From RFSX01 sp965248155 (GTDB lineage: Bacteria; Bacteroidota; Bacteroidia; Chitinophagales; Saprospiraceae), in NCBI GenBank assembly GCA_965248155.1, contig CBDFIO010000002.1:1550001-1614000 (forward strand): a DNA stretch of 64,000 nt, given 5' to 3'. Shown in pieces: positions 8,698 to 17,683 of the stretch. How positions within the stretch are numbered: the first letter of the stretch is position 1; every line of letters starts with the position of its first letter. A program made the translations under genes and the position numbers. The notes beneath the pieces are model-generated. The model had not been told where the DNA came from. It searched no databases and saw nothing but the letters and a program-made list of their open reading frames with translations.

Positions 8698-9020
8698 AAT
8701 TCTTCGAAGTGAATGTACTCTTCATTTTTTCTGGTGCTTTCTGTTGATCTTGATCTTGCGATCCGTTCCATCTTCCTGCATTAGAATCAATTCGGAATAA
8801 CCCAGTATTTAAGATTTCAAAGTTTGCACTTTTCAATCTACCTAGATTGTACAATCGATATGTCTGCTGAATTGGGATGATTTACTTTTAAGTTGATCTT
8901 TTGATTCTTTCCGGTTGCCCTTCCAGTTTCAAATTCTCGTCTTTTGGCAAGAGGATTGCTCCTCAGGAAGACTCTTGAAATTGCTTTCTTAAGCTCCAAT
9001 CTTCTTATTCTTTCAAACAT
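8696..9020 (-). pseudogene. possible decayed small gene, unrecognised
   Basis: A 60-codon frame starts at ATG 9020 (MFERIRRLELKKAISRVF). Just before its stop a second frame reads IQQTYRLYNLGRLKSANF and FEILNTGLFRIDSN and ends at TAG 8696-8698, exactly at a terminator-like hairpin. The second frame looks more protein-like than the first and has no start of its own. I infer one gene broken by a frame change; no family is recognised, and the whole could be non-coding. Confidence 0.3.
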
Positions 9021-9193
9021 AACTTTTCAAAGAACCCAAGCTTCAATAGACAAGTCTATTTCTGTTTGGATTGACAAGATATGTTCTGTTTTTTATATAT
9101 AAAAGAATTTTATATAATATTTATCAACATATATCCAACATATTGTGTGGAGTTATTAACAAAATGCAAATTATTCGTTAAAGCGCAGGACAA

Positions 9194-9655
9194 TTATAGT
9201 TGCTCTGCTTCCTGAGCACTTATATTCAGGTCTAGAGCTGTCCTATCTCTACTTGGTCTCATTAAGTAAAGAATTAAGACCAAAACTAGAGACATAGATA
9301 TTAGCAGAAGGTTTCCAGGCATAAAAAAGATAATAATTCCAATCAGTGCCGGACCTTCAATGAAGGCATATTTCATGATGAGCAAAGCCCGATATTCAGA
9401 CCATTTTTCCTCTATTGATTCCAAGTTCTGAATTGCAGCTAATTTTTTTTGACCAGAAATATATGCGGCTCCCAATGATAGTCCAGCTACAAGTAAGGTC
9501 AGGATCTCTGACATCTCCATATCAAAAGAGAAAGACAAGTAATTTTCTTTCGACAAGAAGTAAATTATTATTGCGATTATTAGAACACCCAATACAAGAG
9601 TAATATGAAGCTTTTGAAGCGCTTTGAAATCTTCAGTATCTGAATTCGTGTTCAT
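9194..9655 (-). CDS. conserved small membrane protein, function unknown
   Basis: The ATG at 9655 (MNTNSDTEDFKALQKLHITL) is preferred over the upstream one at 9688 because it starts at the usual cytosolic head of this kind of protein. About 153 residues with four membrane segments: near LVLGVLIIAIIIYFL, LTLLVAGLSLGAAYI, a segment at YAFIEGPALIGIIIFF, and LLLISMSLVLVLILYL. YAFIEGPAL and a C-terminal RPSRDR recur in Bacteroidota membrane proteins of unknown role. It follows the O-antigen ligase in the same direction across 74 bp. Confidence 0.75.
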   Translation of the reverse strand: MNTNSDTEDFKALQKLHITLVLGVLIIAIIIYFLSKENYLSFSFDMEMSEILTLLVAGLSLGAAYISGQKKLAAIQNLESIEEKWSEYRALLIMKYAFIEGPALIGIIIFFMPGNLLLISMSLVLVLILYLMRPSRDRTALDLNISAQEAEQL

Positions 9656-9729
9656 TTTTTTATTTAAATATACAAAGATTGATTTCACGAAATGGAGATC
9701 CGATTTTCCTGGAGAGCATTGGAAAGAAA

Positions 9730-11184
9730 CTATTCTACAACTCTTTTTTGGGAATCCTTTTTTGCTTTATTATAAAAAAGCACAATAACTGCAGCACTGA
9801 GAAAATAGAATGGACCAACCTTATCAGCTTCCAAAAGATCGTTGATCAGAATGACTATATCGATGAGCGCAAAACAAATTCCAGCGGCCATTACAAGTTG
9901 CTTCTGATTGCGATCCTTCAACAAATGATAAGCTTTTTCAGCATATATTATGGGGAGAAAGGCCAAGAAAAGCATAATTATAAGACCTGGAATACCCTGT
10001 TCAACTGCAACCATTAAATAATTATTATGTATACCTGATTTTTCAGGATTGTCACTGACATAGGTTCTGTAACTGCTAACGGTATGGGCTTTATATTCTG
10101 AATAGAAAGTTGATGGCCCAAATCCAGTAATAGGGTTTTCTTTGACCATATAGAATCCGGCCACCCATCGATATAGTCTTTCAACCGTTGAGATATCTTC
10201 AAGACGGTAAGTTGCTTCTACAAGATTGTCAAATTTGTGATGCGTAATCGTCTTCTCGTAGTTAGGAGCAAAATCCAAATACTTATTGTTGAAACTTAAA
10301 AATGTAGAGAGTGCAATCGCAGAGATAAGACTAATGCTGAGAGCTACTTTTACCAAGCGCAATCTAATAACCCAATAAACCCCTATCGCTAAAACTACCG
10401 ATAATTGTGCGGCTCTGGTATAGGTCAGATATATCGCAAGAAGCATAACGAACATCGGGATGACCTGATAGATCAATGCCGGACGTTTGGAACTTCTTAG
10501 GAAATACCATAAGTAGGGGAGCGTGCAAATTAAGATAATACCATAACTCACATGATTACGATATATGGGCCTGACAGCACGGTTAATGGAATCAAAACTA
10601 AAGCCCTGTTGACTGTGTCTGAGCATAACATAAGCGATAGAAATAAATAGACCCACAACTAAATAATAGAAAACCTTTCGAATACTCTTTTCATCCTTAA
10701 ACAAGATGAATGGCATAAAGTAAAATGGAATAATATACCATGATTTTGCAATCAGAAATTTGAAAGAAACAGTTTGATTAACAGAAAACAAACAAGTAAA
10801 GGCTATCCAGCTAACGTGGATATATATGACCATACTTACCGGGTGGGTAAACAAACGCTTATCTATTTTGAATGAGCTTGTAATATACATCAGTACACAA
10901 AAGACCATTAAAGCGAGCATGATGGGTTCAGAAGGGATGTCGGTACCAAATCCTCCAGGAAGAGAGACCTCTACTGAAAAGGGCAACAAGAAAAAAAACA
11001 AGTAGAATAATTTCTTCGGGCTGTTAAATGCAAACAAACTAAATAGAAGTGCAATGGGTAAAAAAAGAGGAATGGGGTTAAGGGTAAAAAGAGAAGCAGA
11101 TGCCAAAAAGATAGTTAGTACAGCAAACAACCAGAATAGTTGCTTGTCAGAAACCTGATCTATTCTTGGAATATTCTTAAGCAT
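9730..11184 (-). CDS. O-antigen ligase / polysaccharide polymerase (Wzy_C family)
   Basis: About 484 residues with many membrane spans. The Wzy_C region around residues 330-420 has LYRWVAGFYMVKENPITGFG and HNNYLMVAVEQGIPGLI, typical of WaaL/RfaL and Wzy-like proteins that join or polymerise undecaprenol-linked glycans at the periplasmic face. The frame is open to 11226, but the ATG at 11184 overlaps the stop of the upstream wzz-like gene by 8 bp (ATGCTTAA), the coupling used elsewhere in this operon. Whether it ligates or polymerises cannot be told from sequence. Confidence 0.85.
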   Translation of the reverse strand: MLKNIPRIDQVSDKQLFWLFAVLTIFLASASLFTLNPIPLFLPIALLFSLFAFNSPKKLFYLFFFLLPFSVEVSLPGGFGTDIPSEPIMLALMVFCVLMYITSSFKIDKRLFTHPVSMVIYIHVSWIAFTCLFSVNQTVSFKFLIAKSWYIIPFYFMPFILFKDEKSIRKVFYYLVVGLFISIAYVMLRHSQQGFSFDSINRAVRPIYRNHVSYGIILICTLPYLWYFLRSSKRPALIYQVIPMFVMLLAIYLTYTRAAQLSVVLAIGVYWVIRLRLVKVALSISLISAIALSTFLSFNNKYLDFAPNYEKTITHHKFDNLVEATYRLEDISTVERLYRWVAGFYMVKENPITGFGPSTFYSEYKAHTVSSYRTYVSDNPEKSGIHNNYLMVAVEQGIPGLIIMLFLAFLPIIYAEKAYHLLKDRNQKQLVMAAGICFALIDIVILINDLLEADKVGPFYFLSAAVIVLFYNKAKKDSQKRVVE

Positions 11185-12265
11185 TTTTAAAAAGATCTCT
11201 CCAATTATTCTTCTTGAACTGATCAAGAAGAATAACCCATAAAGACATCAATGCAAAAGTTAGAAATGTAATTCCGATTACAAGGATGGATCTCTTAGGT
11301 CGCGATTTAATGACGGGAACTTCTGCTTTCTGAACCACATGAATGGCATTAATAGAAGAATTATAAATGGCTTCAAGCTGCGATAGATTTTCTTTATCGA
11401 AACTTAATTGACTTCCAAAATCTTTACGCTCTCTTTCAATATTTATAACATCCGGGTATCCTTCATTATAGCTTTTGATGTCCCGGTTTAATCCTTCAAA
11501 TTGTTTTTTGTATCCCGATAACTTGGCTTGCAATATCTGGATACTGTCAATAGGACCGCTAACATTTTTCAAATGGACTATCTGAGCATTAAGATTTTGG
11601 ATCCTTCCATTTAGTTGAACCATGCTCGTTCCAAAAGCCTCACCTTGAGATTGTGTGTTAAAGATATTATGTCGTTGTCTTACATTAAATAGACTATCGG
11701 ATAATTGGTTATATACTTTGTTTTTTTCTTTGATGTTTTCTTTTGCACTAGTGATTAAAGCAAGGTGACTTTTTTTAACAATACTCTGAGCGATCTCATC
11801 AATTTTTTCTCTAGCGGCATTTGCTAATAAAGAAGCAAATTCAGGATCGGTATCTTCAAGCGAAAGACTTATGGCATCATACTTTGTTTTATTAGTCTTG
11901 TAAAGCTTATTAAATTTTAAAAGTAATTTTTGATGAGCTTTAGAATCGCTGGTGTCAATCTTATAGTGTTGATATAGTTTAAATTCACCAAAAAGATAAT
12001 TTCTTAATTCAGTGGATTGAGCTATAGACAATAGTCGATCGAGATCTGTATTTGAGCCATAGATTCTCTTGTCTTCAGACCGTAAGGATTTTACTAAATC
12101 CGGACTTGCGGCATAAAACACCGTGTTGGCCTCATAGTAATTAGGTAGTAATAGTGAAATTCCTGAACTTACAACAGCTGCAATTATACAAGCAAGAATG
12201 ATCTGTTTTTTCCACTTGTAAAGGAGGACAAGTAAGTTAAGAAGACTTTCGTTTTGATTCTGCAT
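11177..12265 (-). CDS. Wzz-type chain-length determinant / polysaccharide co-polymerase
   Basis: 362 residues with an N-terminal membrane helix (IILACIIAAVVSSGISLLL), a long periplasmic alpha-helical domain (residues about 130-300) and a C-terminal membrane helix (SILVIGITFLTFALMSLWVI) preceded by PVIKSRPKRS, the proline-rich pattern before TM2 of Wzz/PCP proteins. No cytosolic tyrosine-kinase domain is attached. It sets glycan chain length together with the polymerase or ligase next door. Start overlaps the flippase stop by one base (TAATG), so translation is coupled. Confidence 0.85.
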   Translation of the reverse strand: MQNQNESLLNLLVLLYKWKKQIILACIIAAVVSSGISLLLPNYYEANTVFYAASPDLVKSLRSEDKRIYGSNTDLDRLLSIAQSTELRNYLFGEFKLYQHYKIDTSDSKAHQKLLLKFNKLYKTNKTKYDAISLSLEDTDPEFASLLANAAREKIDEIAQSIVKKSHLALITSAKENIKEKNKVYNQLSDSLFNVRQRHNIFNTQSQGEAFGTSMVQLNGRIQNLNAQIVHLKNVSGPIDSIQILQAKLSGYKKQFEGLNRDIKSYNEGYPDVINIERERKDFGSQLSFDKENLSQLEAIYNSSINAIHVVQKAEVPVIKSRPKRSILVIGITFLTFALMSLWVILLDQFKKNNWRDLFKNA

Positions 12266-13707
12266 TATTTCTTCTCTTGGTAATGACTTAAGGGAGAACG
12301 TAATAAGCCAAGGAAAAATGATATAAGAACTGCAAAAAATGCAATTATTATTATTTCAATTAACCAATTTAAACTTGAATTCTGACTTAAATAATAACTT
12401 AGAATGAATGTCAAGAAAATAGCCAGAACAGACAAGCCTAATTTTTTCTCCAAATATTTAATAGCAAACATTTTTCTGGCCAAAGCAAACATGCCAAAAA
12501 AGACCAGAAATTGAGTAATTACAGTTGCAATTACCGCACCAAAAGACAAGAGTTTTGGGATATAGTAGATGTTAAGAGCAAGATTAACAATTATTCCGAT
12601 CAAGAAGAGATAGTTGATTTTTTTCAATTTTCCGGAAGCCAGGAACAAGCATCCCAAAATACTTGAGTTTGCCATGGCCCAAAAAGCGAGCATCAAATAC
12701 TTAAAAACCTTCACATAGGTGTTGTTGGCGTCTGTATATATGAAATGCATTATTTCATTGGCATAAAACCAACTAATAAGACTTACAAACGAGCTTAAAA
12801 GCAAGAGCAAAATTGAAGCGGATTGAAATAAGGGATTTAAATCACGGTTTTCTTTCATTGCAGTGGCAAACATGGGTAACAAGAGGACAGCAAATAGTAT
12901 CCCTATCATATTCGCAGCATCCATTAATCTGAATCCTGCTGCATAAATTCCAGCAGAATGTGCGTCATCTTCCAAAAGTCGCTCAAGCATTACACCATCA
13001 ATACGCGTATATATTGTCATGAGAAGCAAAACAAGCGCATAAGGAGCAGTCTTCTTTAAAAGTTCCAGGCTTTTCTTAATTGAAAAGGTAACAGAAAGCT
13101 TAAATGTTTTTGACAAGAGAATTAGAAGAATTGTTGTTACCAGAACCAATATTAAAACCTGAACCAAAATAAAGAGCCGGATCGTCATTTGATTTTCGAC
13201 ATATAGAAAATATCCCAGGCAAAGAATAATTAATATTTTGTCCAAGCCAGAAAGCAAAACCTCTTTTCTATATTGACCAAGAGCTGAAAAATGAGATCTT
13301 AAAAAAAGGTTTAATGAATTAAGTGTTAGAATTATTCCGACGCCCCACAAGGCGATAAAATAAGATTTGGGATATTGAATAATATAGCCGGACAACGAAA
13401 TTATTACTAAGAAACTTAGAATTAATAGGAGCTTAAGACCTAAAACGGAAGCAAAATGTCCAAACACTTTATCTCTGTTTTGAGAGACAAACTTGCTGTT
13501 ATAATTATGGATTCCGGGATCAAGAATGATATTGAACAATAATGCAAAATTGATCAAACCAAAATAAACACCATATTCATTGGGTCCAACTACATTCTGT
13601 ACTTGAGCTTCAATAAACAGAATATAAATAGGTTTGACAACCAAATTAATGAGGAGCAAAAGAACGATGTTCTTATTAAACAATGACTGAAAAGAGGCCT
13701 CGGTCAA
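12265..13707 (-). CDS. Wzx-like polysaccharide flippase (MATE/MVF superfamily)
   Basis: 480 residues with about 12-14 hydrophobic helices and no other domain; the N-terminal pattern NIVLLLLINLVVKPIYILFI followed by GPNEYGVYFGLINFALLF is typical of oligosaccharide flippases of the PST/Wzx group. It moves lipid-linked glycan units across the inner membrane. Start at 13707 lies 2 bp after the upstream methyltransferase gene ends, and the stop overlaps the wzz-like start. Confidence 0.87.
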   Translation of the reverse strand: MTEASFQSLFNKNIVLLLLINLVVKPIYILFIEAQVQNVVGPNEYGVYFGLINFALLFNIILDPGIHNYNSKFVSQNRDKVFGHFASVLGLKLLLILSFLVIISLSGYIIQYPKSYFIALWGVGIILTLNSLNLFLRSHFSALGQYRKEVLLSGLDKILIILCLGYFLYVENQMTIRLFILVQVLILVLVTTILLILLSKTFKLSVTFSIKKSLELLKKTAPYALVLLLMTIYTRIDGVMLERLLEDDAHSAGIYAAGFRLMDAANMIGILFAVLLLPMFATAMKENRDLNPLFQSASILLLLLSSFVSLISWFYANEIMHFIYTDANNTYVKVFKYLMLAFWAMANSSILGCLFLASGKLKKINYLFLIGIIVNLALNIYYIPKLLSFGAVIATVITQFLVFFGMFALARKMFAIKYLEKKLGLSVLAIFLTFILSYYLSQNSSLNWLIEIIIIAFFAVLISFFLGLLRSPLSHYQEKK

Positions 13708-13709
13708 TC

Positions 13710-14615
13710 CTATTTTGTTTTATCGCTCTTAAAGATAAGATTATCTGATTGTGAATCGAGCTGAGCTTGATATTGCTCAATATTCGATAGTCGTTTTAAA
13801 TTTCCGTCTTTGTCAATTGAATATGCATTAAAACCCAACTCAGCCAGATATTTTACTGCATTAAGATGTGCTTCATTTGACCGGTCAGAATTCAAAAATT
13901 CCATAGCAATAAGAATAGATGGATTATTTACGATGGTTGATTTTAGACCTTTGAGAACCTTTTCCTCCCAGCCTTCCACATCTATTTTAATAAAATCAAT
14001 CGTACGGCTGTCGACTAAGTCATCAAGTGGAATCGATTTGATATGTCTTTGAATTGGGGGATGATTTTTAAACCATTCTTCTTCTTTAAATTGTTCTACA
14101 TCTGAACTGTTGTACTCAGAGTACCTGGTCGGAAATTCATAAAAAGGGATTGTCTCGCGCACATCACTTGCAGCCTTATTGTAGATTTCGATATTTTGAT
14201 ATGCAGAAGTGTTTTTCTCAAGAAATGAAAATGTATTCTTTGTGGCTTCAATAGAGATAACATGCCCCCGTGTTCCGACCAATTTATGAGCGAGCAAAGT
14301 GAAGTATCCGACGTGAGCACCAATATCTAAGAAACTTGATCCTTCAGAAAGATTTGAAATCATGAACTTGCTCAGCCGAAGCTCACTATCGTGTGATTTG
14401 GCTTCCCACAAAAAAATATCCTTGCAGGATGGATATGGAAAATTAATTTTTGAACCAAAAAAAATATTTGAAGAAATTGTTTTCTCCGGATAAAAGGGTT
14501 TAAGTAAAGACCAGTATAGATGTTTGGAAAATCGAATGATAATTCTCAATGATCTGGGAGATCGAACAAGTCGTTCAATTTTATTAAGACGATTTAAGAG
14601 AACTTCCTTATTCAC
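13710..14615 (-). CDS. FkbM-family methyltransferase
   Basis: 301 residues. Motif I FLDIGAHVGYFTLLAHKL binds S-adenosylmethionine; IDFIKIDVEGWEEKVLKGL is the FkbM hallmark. The N-terminal 90 residues contain no membrane helix. FkbM enzymes O-methylate sugars or polyketides; being first gene of the operon with flippase, chain-length regulator and ligase, it most likely methylates the glycan made here. Starts at the ATG at 14615, with tRNA-Phe upstream. Confidence 0.88.
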   Translation of the reverse strand: MNKEVLLNRLNKIERLVRSPRSLRIIIRFSKHLYWSLLKPFYPEKTISSNIFFGSKINFPYPSCKDIFLWEAKSHDSELRLSKFMISNLSEGSSFLDIGAHVGYFTLLAHKLVGTRGHVISIEATKNTFSFLEKNTSAYQNIEIYNKAASDVRETIPFYEFPTRYSEYNSSDVEQFKEEEWFKNHPPIQRHIKSIPLDDLVDSRTIDFIKIDVEGWEEKVLKGLKSTIVNNPSILIAMEFLNSDRSNEAHLNAVKYLAELGFNAYSIDKDGNLKRLSNIEQYQAQLDSQSDNLIFKSDKTK

Positions 14616-14684
14616 TACTAATAAATTATTTTTCTCAATTCAGTTTTAAAGTTAAGTATTCATACTAGTTATAGTATAAATAAG

Positions 14685-14710
14685 AAAGCCCCGACATATT
14701 GCCGGGGCTT
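14685..14710 (-). terminator. terminator after tRNA-Phe
   Basis: AAGCCCCG and CGGGGCTT pair around a ten-base loop a few bases past the tRNA; on the minus strand a T-rich stretch follows. Confidence 0.8.
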
Positions 14711-14713
14711 CTG

Positions 14714-14786
14714 TGGTGCCTCCAGGAATTGAACCAGGGACACCAGGATTTTCAGTCCTGTGCTCTACCAACTGAGCTAAGGCACC
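14714..14786 (-). tRNA. tRNA-Phe (anticodon GAA)
   Basis: Minus strand: acceptor GGTGCCT pairs with AGGCACC, D-arm AGCTCAGTTGGTAGAGC, anticodon stem-loop AGGA CTGAAAA TCCT, T-arm with GTTCAATTC. 73 nt without an encoded CCA tail beyond the acceptor end. Confidence 0.95.
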
Positions 14787-14867
14787 ATAAATGGTCTTAA
14801 ATAAATTAAGACCTAGAATAATATAGTTGGTTTTCCTATTATTCTTTCATCTCCCTTCGGAGCGGTG

Positions 14868-14899
14868 CAAATTTATATTCTTTTTTTTATCTGTGTTAA
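14868..14899 (-). promoter_or_regulatory. probable promoter of tRNA-Phe
   Basis: TAAATTTG (minus strand, 14875-14868) fits the -7 consensus TAnnTTTG; 21 bases upstream is TTA rather than TTG. The box lies about 80 bp upstream of the tRNA. Confidence 0.45.
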
Positions 14900-14941
14900 T
14901 TTTTTTTTGAATTAGATTAGAATTAGATTCTTCTTTTTTAA

Positions 14942-15409
14942 ATGGCTTCAGACCATGCATATACCAGCCTTGTGGAATCTGATATCGGATTCTGGACTAT
15001 ATCAGCTAATGATGAAGCTGTAATTTCTATTACTCATTCGAGTTTTAAACCTGAAATAAATGAGTTAGATAGCCGCATAAGTTTAACAGCGGCAAAGCAA
15101 ATAGATGAATATTTCAAGGGAAATTATGAACCCTACTCTCTTTTTTTTAAAACCGTATGGCATGCCTTAGTGGGAATACCTTTTGGCAGATCGATGAGCT
15201 ATTCTGAGTTAGCCAAAAAAATAGGAAACCCGAAAGCTGTTCGGGCAGTAGGGATGGCTAATGCTAAAAACCCTTTTCCAATAGTAGTTCCCTGCCATAG
15301 AATCATCGGGAAAAACCAGGATTTAACAGGATATGCTTATGGTTTGAAAGTTAAAAGGTGGTTACTAGAACACGAAGGTGTTTTAGCCATTCAAGGGAGT
15401 TTGTTTTAG
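14942..15409 (+). CDS. ogt: methylated-DNA--[protein]-cysteine S-methyltransferase
   Basis: 155 residues, the normal length of Ogt. The active-site motif PCHRI sits in NPFPIVVPCHRIIG, preceded by the helix-turn-helix region MSYSELAKKIGNPKAVRAVG that inserts into the DNA groove. It repairs O6-alkylguanine by irreversible transfer of the alkyl group to the active-site cysteine. Stand-alone gene, divergent from tRNA-Phe. ATG start taken; it directly follows a T-rich stretch with no clear ribosome binding site, usual in this phylum. Confidence 0.93.
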   Translation: MASDHAYTSLVESDIGFWTISANDEAVISITHSSFKPEINELDSRISLTAAKQIDEYFKGNYEPYSLFFKTVWHALVGIPFGRSMSYSELAKKIGNPKAVRAVGMANAKNPFPIVVPCHRIIGKNQDLTGYAYGLKVKRWLLEHEGVLAIQGSLF

Positions 15410-15526
15410 ATTTTTTTTAATAATCCGACCCGAAGGTATAAAATCGTATAATCAAGTAAGGTACAGTGAGGTGAACATACTCATGAAGAAACACAATAAT
15501 ATTATAAATAATACAGTTCAATATGT

Positions 15527-15534
15527 TATATTTG
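15527..15534 (+). promoter_or_regulatory. -7 box upstream of the sulfatase
   Basis: TATATTTG matches TAnnTTTG and lies 43 bp before the sulfatase start. I see no TTG at the right distance upstream, so only the -7 half is supported. Confidence 0.4.
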
Positions 15535-15576
15535 TGAACTATACGATTTGAAATAGCTTAAACAAACTTCAACATT

Positions 15577-17505
15577 TTGTTTTACTCTAAACTTAAGGTT
15601 ATCCCGATACTGTTTTTTCTGAACTGCCTAATAATCAGCGCACTTTTTTGTCAGGAAAAGCCTAATATTATATTTGTCATGGCTGATGATTTGGGTATCG
15701 GTGATCTAAATTGTTTTAACCCTGATTCTCCAATAGCCACCCCAAACTTAGATAAACTTGCCTCCGATGGAATTAAGTTTACTCAAGTCAGAGCAAGTTC
15801 TCCTATCTGTTCCCCATCACGCCTAAGTCTTTTGAATGGTCACTATCCTAATAGATTTAACTTCAGAACCATCATCAATAATCACGATTGTGAATTGTTC
15901 AATGGAGAACCAGAAGACAACATTTTTAGCATTATGGATAAGGGAGGCTACAATGTAATTCATATAGGTAAACAACATTATAATAATTCAGAAGAACACT
16001 TAGAACAGACTAAGCATTATTCTATAGTTACTAATTTGATAAGAGAAGAAAATGGCTACTTTTCGAACTTTAATGTTAAAAATAAAATAGAAGAAACCAC
16101 ATCTGAATATGAAGGCCATAATGTTCATATTACGGAATTGCACTTTAGGAAAGCAGAATCATTAATTGATGAGAGCATTAGGAAGAAAGAACCATTCTAT
16201 CTTCAACTATTTCTTTATAACCCACATATATTACTTGATAGAGAAGAAAGGAACTTTGTGTCACCAACCACCTGGGAAGCTTTATATTCTAATGATGATG
16301 CAGGGAATTATTGTGCTGTTATCTCTTATATGGATTATTTGTTCGGTGAATTTATAAACCGTTTAGAAGAACAAAATATATTGGATAACACCATAATAAT
16401 TTTTACCAGCGATAATGGTGCTATTGACCCTAAGCTCTTTAATACCAATTGGTCCAATAGAAATCATAGAGGAAGCAAGACTTTTCATTTTGATGCAGGA
16501 TTAAGAGTGCCTTTAATAATTGCGCATGGAGGAGTTGAAAAAGGAAAGGTAAAGGATTGTAAATTAAATTTTCTGGATTTGTTCGTGACTATAATAAAGT
16601 TGGGAAACCCTCAATTTAATATTGAAAATTATCCCGGAAAAGAATTCACTAACACACTTTTCCAGAACAATACAGAAGATGAAAACACCTTTAATCTCAG
16701 AAACTTTTATTGGGAAGGATCTAATAGAAGGAATTATAAAGAAGAAATGAAAAACTGTTATCCATTTGCAATATTGGATTCGAACAATTTCAAATTGGTA
16801 TACGAACCAAAAATTGAAAAGGACACAATGATGCTTTTTGATCTGAATTGTGATCCTCATGAAAGAAATAATATTTCTGAAGAGTATCCTGGAAAGACCC
16901 AAAACCTTTATAATGACTATTTAAAATGGAGCCTGAACCAAAGTGAAATAAGCTGTAATACAAGTCAAGTTTACAAGCTTAATTACAAGGACAGTGTATC
17001 TATTGGCTATGACAAAAGAATGGAGTTCAGTGATAGGGACTTTACGATTCGCTTTAATCTATTTGTTCCAAAAGATAAGGCTAATACCGGCCTAGAAAAA
17101 TCAAAAATTGTAAGTAAAGAAGGATCTTGGCAGATTTTAATTGGAGACTCAGGCAATTTTGGAATTCAAATGACAGACATTTGGAATAAAACATATGTTT
17201 ATACACCAAGGGAAAAAATAAAGTTTAATAGATGGAATGACATTCAGTTAAGTATGAGAGGATATCCTTTTTCCGGCACTCATATACGCCTTTACATTAA
17301 TGAAAAGCTTGTTATTAAACGGGGAGTCCTCCAAAGATGTGTCGGGGTAAAATCTTCAGGAAACCCTATTTCCTTACACAATAAGCTTGGATCTTTTAGT
17401 ATTCAGATCAAAGATATAAGGATGTATAATAGAGAGCTTCTTGCTCACGAAAGAGCGCAAGAAAAAATAATTTACGACAACACAACATATTACAAAAAAT
17501 TCTAA
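15577..17505 (+). CDS. type I sulfatase with C-terminal LamG-like domain
   Basis: 642 residues. After a signal peptide (ILFFLNCLIISALFCQ), PNIIFVMADDLGIGDL gives the metal-binding aspartates, and SSPICSPSRLSLLNG carries CxPSR, whose cysteine is matured to formylglycine. TIIIFTSDNGA supplies the DN pair. Residues about 470-640 form a concanavalin/LamG-like domain (FTIRFNLFVPKDK, WNDIQLSMRG). The enzyme removes sulfate esters, probably from polysaccharides, in the periplasm or outside. No ATG is available; the TTG at 15577 is assumed. Its position beside sulfotransferase genes suggests editing or recycling of a sulfated glycan. Confidence 0.88.
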   Translation: MFYSKLKVIPILFFLNCLIISALFCQEKPNIIFVMADDLGIGDLNCFNPDSPIATPNLDKLASDGIKFTQVRASSPICSPSRLSLLNGHYPNRFNFRTIINNHDCELFNGEPEDNIFSIMDKGGYNVIHIGKQHYNNSEEHLEQTKHYSIVTNLIREENGYFSNFNVKNKIEETTSEYEGHNVHITELHFRKAESLIDESIRKKEPFYLQLFLYNPHILLDREERNFVSPTTWEALYSNDDAGNYCAVISYMDYLFGEFINRLEEQNILDNTIIIFTSDNGAIDPKLFNTNWSNRNHRGSKTFHFDAGLRVPLIIAHGGVEKGKVKDCKLNFLDLFVTIIKLGNPQFNIENYPGKEFTNTLFQNNTEDENTFNLRNFYWEGSNRRNYKEEMKNCYPFAILDSNNFKLVYEPKIEKDTMMLFDLNCDPHERNNISEEYPGKTQNLYNDYLKWSLNQSEISCNTSQVYKLNYKDSVSIGYDKRMEFSDRDFTIRFNLFVPKDKANTGLEKSKIVSKEGSWQILIGDSGNFGIQMTDIWNKTYVYTPREKIKFNRWNDIQLSMRGYPFSGTHIRLYINEKLVIKRGVLQRCVGVKSSGNPISLHNKLGSFSIQIKDIRMYNRELLAHERAQEKIIYDNTTYYKKF

Positions 17506-17683
17506 TATCTTCGTTTAATTGATTAGTCAAGAAAAATACATATCTTGCTAATCGATCTTGAAGAGGACACGTACATTATGCCTATAATGTATTTAATGAA
17601 GTAAACTAGTTCCTTTCATATTTTCCAATAGTCAGCCTGAGGTATTTATTAATCTTTAGACAAGGTGATAAAGGTATTTGGGT

